Assembly (NCBI RefSeq): GCF_036226745.1 | Contig: NZ_CP109013.1 | Coordinates: 7,688,001 to 7,752,000, forward strand | DNA from: Streptomyces sp. NBC_00683 | Lineage (GTDB): Bacteria > Actinomycetota > Actinomycetes > Streptomycetales > Streptomycetaceae | DNA: 64,000 bases | Direction: 5' to 3' | Shown here: positions 61,808 to 64,000 of the stretch, piece by piece | How the letters are laid out: every line of letters starts with the position of its first letter | How positions within the stretch are numbered: the first letter of the stretch is position 1 | The notes under the pieces: generated by a model | Database searches by the model: none | What the model was told of the DNA's origin: nothing | Seen by the model: the letters and a program-made list of their open reading frames with translations, nothing else | Made by a program: the position numbers and the translations under genes

Positions 61808-63127
61808 TCAGTCGTCCGAATCCTCGCCGTCCTCGCCGCCCTGCTGACCGTCCTGCCGGGGCCCGTCCCCGGCAGGGCCGGCCGGTTCGACAGGTGCGGG
61901 CGACTGCAGCGTCGGCGTCGGACCGGGATCCGGGACGTCCGCCGCACCGGAGTCCGGCGAGAACAGGACCGTTCCCAGATACACCGCCGCCACGAAGGCG
62001 ACGGCTCCGGCGACGGCACTCGCCACACGGGGCCGCCGGCGGATGGCCTCACCCGCACTGAGGCGGCGCGTGGCGGCTGATCTGGCAGCCCGGGGCGCAG
62101 GAGTCGCCCGTCTGCGCCCGGTGGGCTGCGGCAACCGGTACGTCGACATGCCCCCGGTGTCCGGAGTGGCGGCACCCGGCCCCGGAGCGGCAGGGGTGGC
62201 AGGCCGCGGGGCGACGGGCCGCGGGGCGGCAGCGTGCTGCTGCGGCAGCGGCTCGGGGCGCCCGCGCCAGGCGCCGCTGCGGAACCATTCGGAGGCCTGC
62301 TGCGCGCTCGGCCGGTCCTCGGGCTTCTTCGCCAGCAGCCCCAGCAGATACGAATCGAAGGCGGGGGAGACGCCGACCCCCCGCTGTCTCACCGGCACCG
62401 GAGGCGTGTCCACGTGCTGGTAGAGCGTCGCGGTCGCGGTGTCCGAACGGAACGGCGGCTGACCGACCAGGAGTTGGTAGATGACACACCCGAGGGAGTA
62501 CATGTCCGACGCCGAGTCGGCCGTGCGGCCCAGCGCCCGTTCCGGAGCCAGATACAGGCTCGTGCCCACGATGTGGCCGGCGGTGGTCAGCGCCGTCGAG
62601 GGGTCGTCGACGAACTGGGCGATGCCGAAGTCGCCGATCTTCACCGTACCGTCGGCGTCCAGCATCAGGTTGCCGGGTTTGATGTCGCGGTGCACGATGC
62701 CCTGCCGGTGCGCGGCCGCCAGACCCGCGGCCGCCTGGCCCGCGATGTCGGCCACCTGCTCGGGGTGGACCGACTCCTGAGCCTCCAGCAGATCCCCGAG
62801 ACTCCTGCCCTCGACCAGCTCCATCACCAGATAGAAGCGGTCCTCCCACGAGCCGAAGTCGAAGACGGCCACCAGATGAGGATGGCTCAGACGCGCCGCG
62901 GTCTGCGCCTCCAGGCGGAACCGGGCGGTCGACGAGGCGTCGGCATGGTCCCCGAGCAGCAGCTTCACCGCCACGGCCCGGCCCAGCACTTCGTCCGTGG
63001 CGCGCCACACCTCACCCATACCGCCACGACCGATGGGGGATATCAACCGGTACCGACCAGCTACCAGCACCTGTGCACACCTATCTCGAACTGTGGCCCG
63101 CTCCGACTGCCGCAGCGGCGACCTCAT
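61808..63127 (-). CDS. Membrane Ser/Thr protein kinase
   Basis: About 439 residues from the ATG at 63127; a start at 63214 would add 29 residues. Kinase domain about 24-290: IGRGGMGEVWRAT loop, Lys55, HRDIKPGN (Asp148), DFGIA (166-168), GTSLYLAPERALG. A Pro/Ala-rich linker leads to one membrane helix (about residues 375-397, VASAVAGAVAFVAAVYLGTVLF) and a short acidic, Pro/Gly-rich extracellular tail ending EDGEDSDD, without PASTA or other sensor domain. It phosphorylates proteins on Ser/Thr; its targets are unknown. Convergent with the aldo/keto reductase gene. Confidence 0.9.
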   Translation of the reverse strand: MRSPLRQSERATVRDRCAQVLVAGRYRLISPIGRGGMGEVWRATDEVLGRAVAVKLLLGDHADASSTARFRLEAQTAARLSHPHLVAVFDFGSWEDRFYLVMELVEGRSLGDLLEAQESVHPEQVADIAGQAAAGLAAAHRQGIVHRDIKPGNLMLDADGTVKIGDFGIAQFVDDPSTALTTAGHIVGTSLYLAPERALGRTADSASDMYSLGCVIYQLLVGQPPFRSDTATATLYQHVDTPPVPVRQRGVGVSPAFDSYLLGLLAKKPEDRPSAQQASEWFRSGAWRGRPEPLPQQHAAAPRPVAPRPATPAAPGPGAATPDTGGMSTYRLPQPTGRRRATPAPRAARSAATRRLSAGEAIRRRPRVASAVAGAVAFVAAVYLGTVLFSPDSGAADVPDPGPTPTLQSPAPVEPAGPAGDGPRQDGQQGGEDGEDSDD

Positions 63128-63225
63128 CGGGCTCAACGGCTCGGTACGGTACGTGGGGTGTGCGGCCTGATCAGGATATCCGTCCGCCGGGCCTCCGGTT
63201 GCCGGGGCCGCCACCTCCCCGCCGA

Positions 63226-63251
63226 ATCCGGCCTGATCCGGCCTGATCCGG
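63226..63251. repeat. 10-bp direct repeat, 2.6 copies
   Basis: ATCCGGCCTG at 63226-63235 and 63236-63245, then ATCCGG. It abuts the 3' end of the HAD phosphatase gene. Probably slippage-prone non-coding sequence. Confidence 0.7.
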
Positions 63252-63252
63252 A

Positions 63253-63945
63253 CTACGGGACCTGGCGGAGACGGTCGAGCACGGCCCCTGCGGTGAACTC
63301 GTCCTGCCCGCCGGGGAAGAGCAGTTCCGCAGTCGCGAACGCGGCCTCACCGGCGATCTCTTCGGCAAAGGGAACCGCGATGCAGCGCATTCCCGCCGCG
63401 TGCGCCGCCTCGACGCCCGGCACGGCATCCTCCAGCACCACGCAGTCCGCCGGTTCGGCGCCGAGCCTGCGGGCGGCCTCCAGGAACACATCCGGCTCAG
63501 GCTTTCCGCGCGCCACCTCCTCGGCCGACACGTACAGCCGGATGTACGCGTCCAGCCCGGTGACGGCGAGGGTGGCTCCGATCGCCGCCCGGGACGAACC
63601 CGAGGCCACCGCCATCACGACCCCGTCCTCGTGCAGCCGCTCCACCAGGAGCCGCATCTGCGGGAAGACATTGGTCGAAGCACCGGCGAGCTCCAGATAC
63701 AGAGCGTTCTTCCCCGCCAGCAGCTCCTCGACCGGCGCCTCGATCCCGTACTCCGCGCGCAGGACGGCCAGGGTCTCCCGGGTGCCGATCCCGATGAAGC
63801 GGGTGTGCTTCTCCCAGTCGTAGTCCTGTACGCCGTACCGGGACAGGAGGCGGCGCCCCGCCTCGTAGTAGTTCGGCTCGCTGTCCACGAGCGTGCCGTC
63901 GAGATCGAAGATGACCCAAGGGGCCCGGGTGCGGCTGGAACTCAT
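63253..63945 (-). CDS. HAD-superfamily phosphatase, beta-phosphoglucomutase-like
   Basis: About 230 residues. HAD motif I VIFDLDGTLVDSEPNYYEAG (nucleophile and acid Asp), helical cap about 20-90, motif II VMAVASGSSRAAI, motif III GKPEPDVFLEAARRLG (Lys), motif IV CVVLEDAVPGVEAA. This is the subfamily I cap C1 type that includes phosphoglycolate phosphatase and beta-phosphoglucomutase. Cap residues do not identify the substrate. A methionine four codons upstream (63957) is an alternative start. The gene lies upstream of the second Ser/Thr kinase on the same strand, but about 125 bp apart. Confidence 0.88.
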   Translation of the reverse strand: MSSSRTRAPWVIFDLDGTLVDSEPNYYEAGRRLLSRYGVQDYDWEKHTRFIGIGTRETLAVLRAEYGIEAPVEELLAGKNALYLELAGASTNVFPQMRLLVERLHEDGVVMAVASGSSRAAIGATLAVTGLDAYIRLYVSAEEVARGKPEPDVFLEAARRLGAEPADCVVLEDAVPGVEAAHAAGMRCIAVPFAEEIAGEAAFATAELLFPGGQDEFTAGAVLDRLRQVP

Positions 63946-64000
63946 GGCTTCCAGCATGCCAGCCGGTGATCAGCCCGGACTGCCCGCCGCCCGACCCACC

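Overview
The DNA is about 70 percent G+C, codon third positions are almost all G or C, and GTG and TTG starts are common. The gene content (SARP-type regulators, Tat-exported cell-wall hydrolases, HelR-type helicase, many secreted carbohydrate-active enzymes, class F sortase, NHLP exporter, CsoR and CebR operators) points to the chromosome of a Streptomyces or close relative. No rRNA, tRNA, CRISPR array, insertion sequence or phage module was seen. The window starts inside one gene, and its last 43 bases hold no gene.

Layout: 0-7.4 kb holds the 3' part of an aromatic ammonia-lyase-like gene whose MIO-forming triad is altered, a decayed stretch with a maleylpyruvate isomerase-like remnant, a GlxA/AraC regulator divergent from a dienelactone hydrolase, a membrane protein, an M20 peptidase and a LysR regulator. 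7.9-11.3 kb is one large secreted GH87-type alpha-1,3-glucanase. 11.4-17.6 kb has three regulators: a full-length SARP/AAA/TPR protein, a TrmB/LuxR hybrid, and a shorter SARP whose P-loop lysine is missing. 17.6-20 kb is helR with a structured leader. 20-22.2 kb holds two divergent cell-wall hydrolases (M23 and GH25) ending in the same binding domain, encoded by a 329-bp inverted repeat. 22.2-23.5 kb has an HTH-regulator remnant and a secreted beta-propeller protein. 23.5-27.3 kb is a copper module (secreted metal-binding protein, copZ, copA) with two near-perfect CsoR-type operators. A Ser/Thr kinase, divergent from a transketolase, follows.

31.5-37.8 kb is a compact peptide-export locus. 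A 75-residue double-glycine precursor is followed by a hairpin, an HlyD-like adaptor, a C39 peptidase/ABC protein and a second ABC protein, all on the minus strand. No maturation or immunity gene is recognisable. 38.5-45.3 kb holds a CebR-box-controlled GH74 xyloglucanase, an FAD monooxygenase and a discoidin/beta-helix protein with its own promoter and operator-like palindrome. 45.5-53.3 kb is a six-gene minus-strand operon, mostly joined by 4-nt overlaps: ROK regulator, SsuABC-like importer, formylglycine sulfatase and GH43 enzyme. This looks like a system for sulfated glycans or sulfate esters.

53.7-55.3 kb pairs a secreted tandem-repeat surface protein with a class F sortase. The rest holds an MDR oxidoreductase with a MerR regulator, a stand-alone LigD-type phosphoesterase, a DUF4232 protein, a GH16 beta-1,3-glucanase, a GH18 chitinase, an aldo/keto reductase, a second Ser/Thr kinase and a HAD phosphatase.

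Read together, GH87, GH16, GH18 and the beta-helix protein could attack fungal walls, while GH74 and GH43 target plant or algal polysaccharides. The most unusual systems are the NHLP peptide locus, the sortase with its repeated candidate sorting motif, and the sulfatase/GH43/ABC operon.
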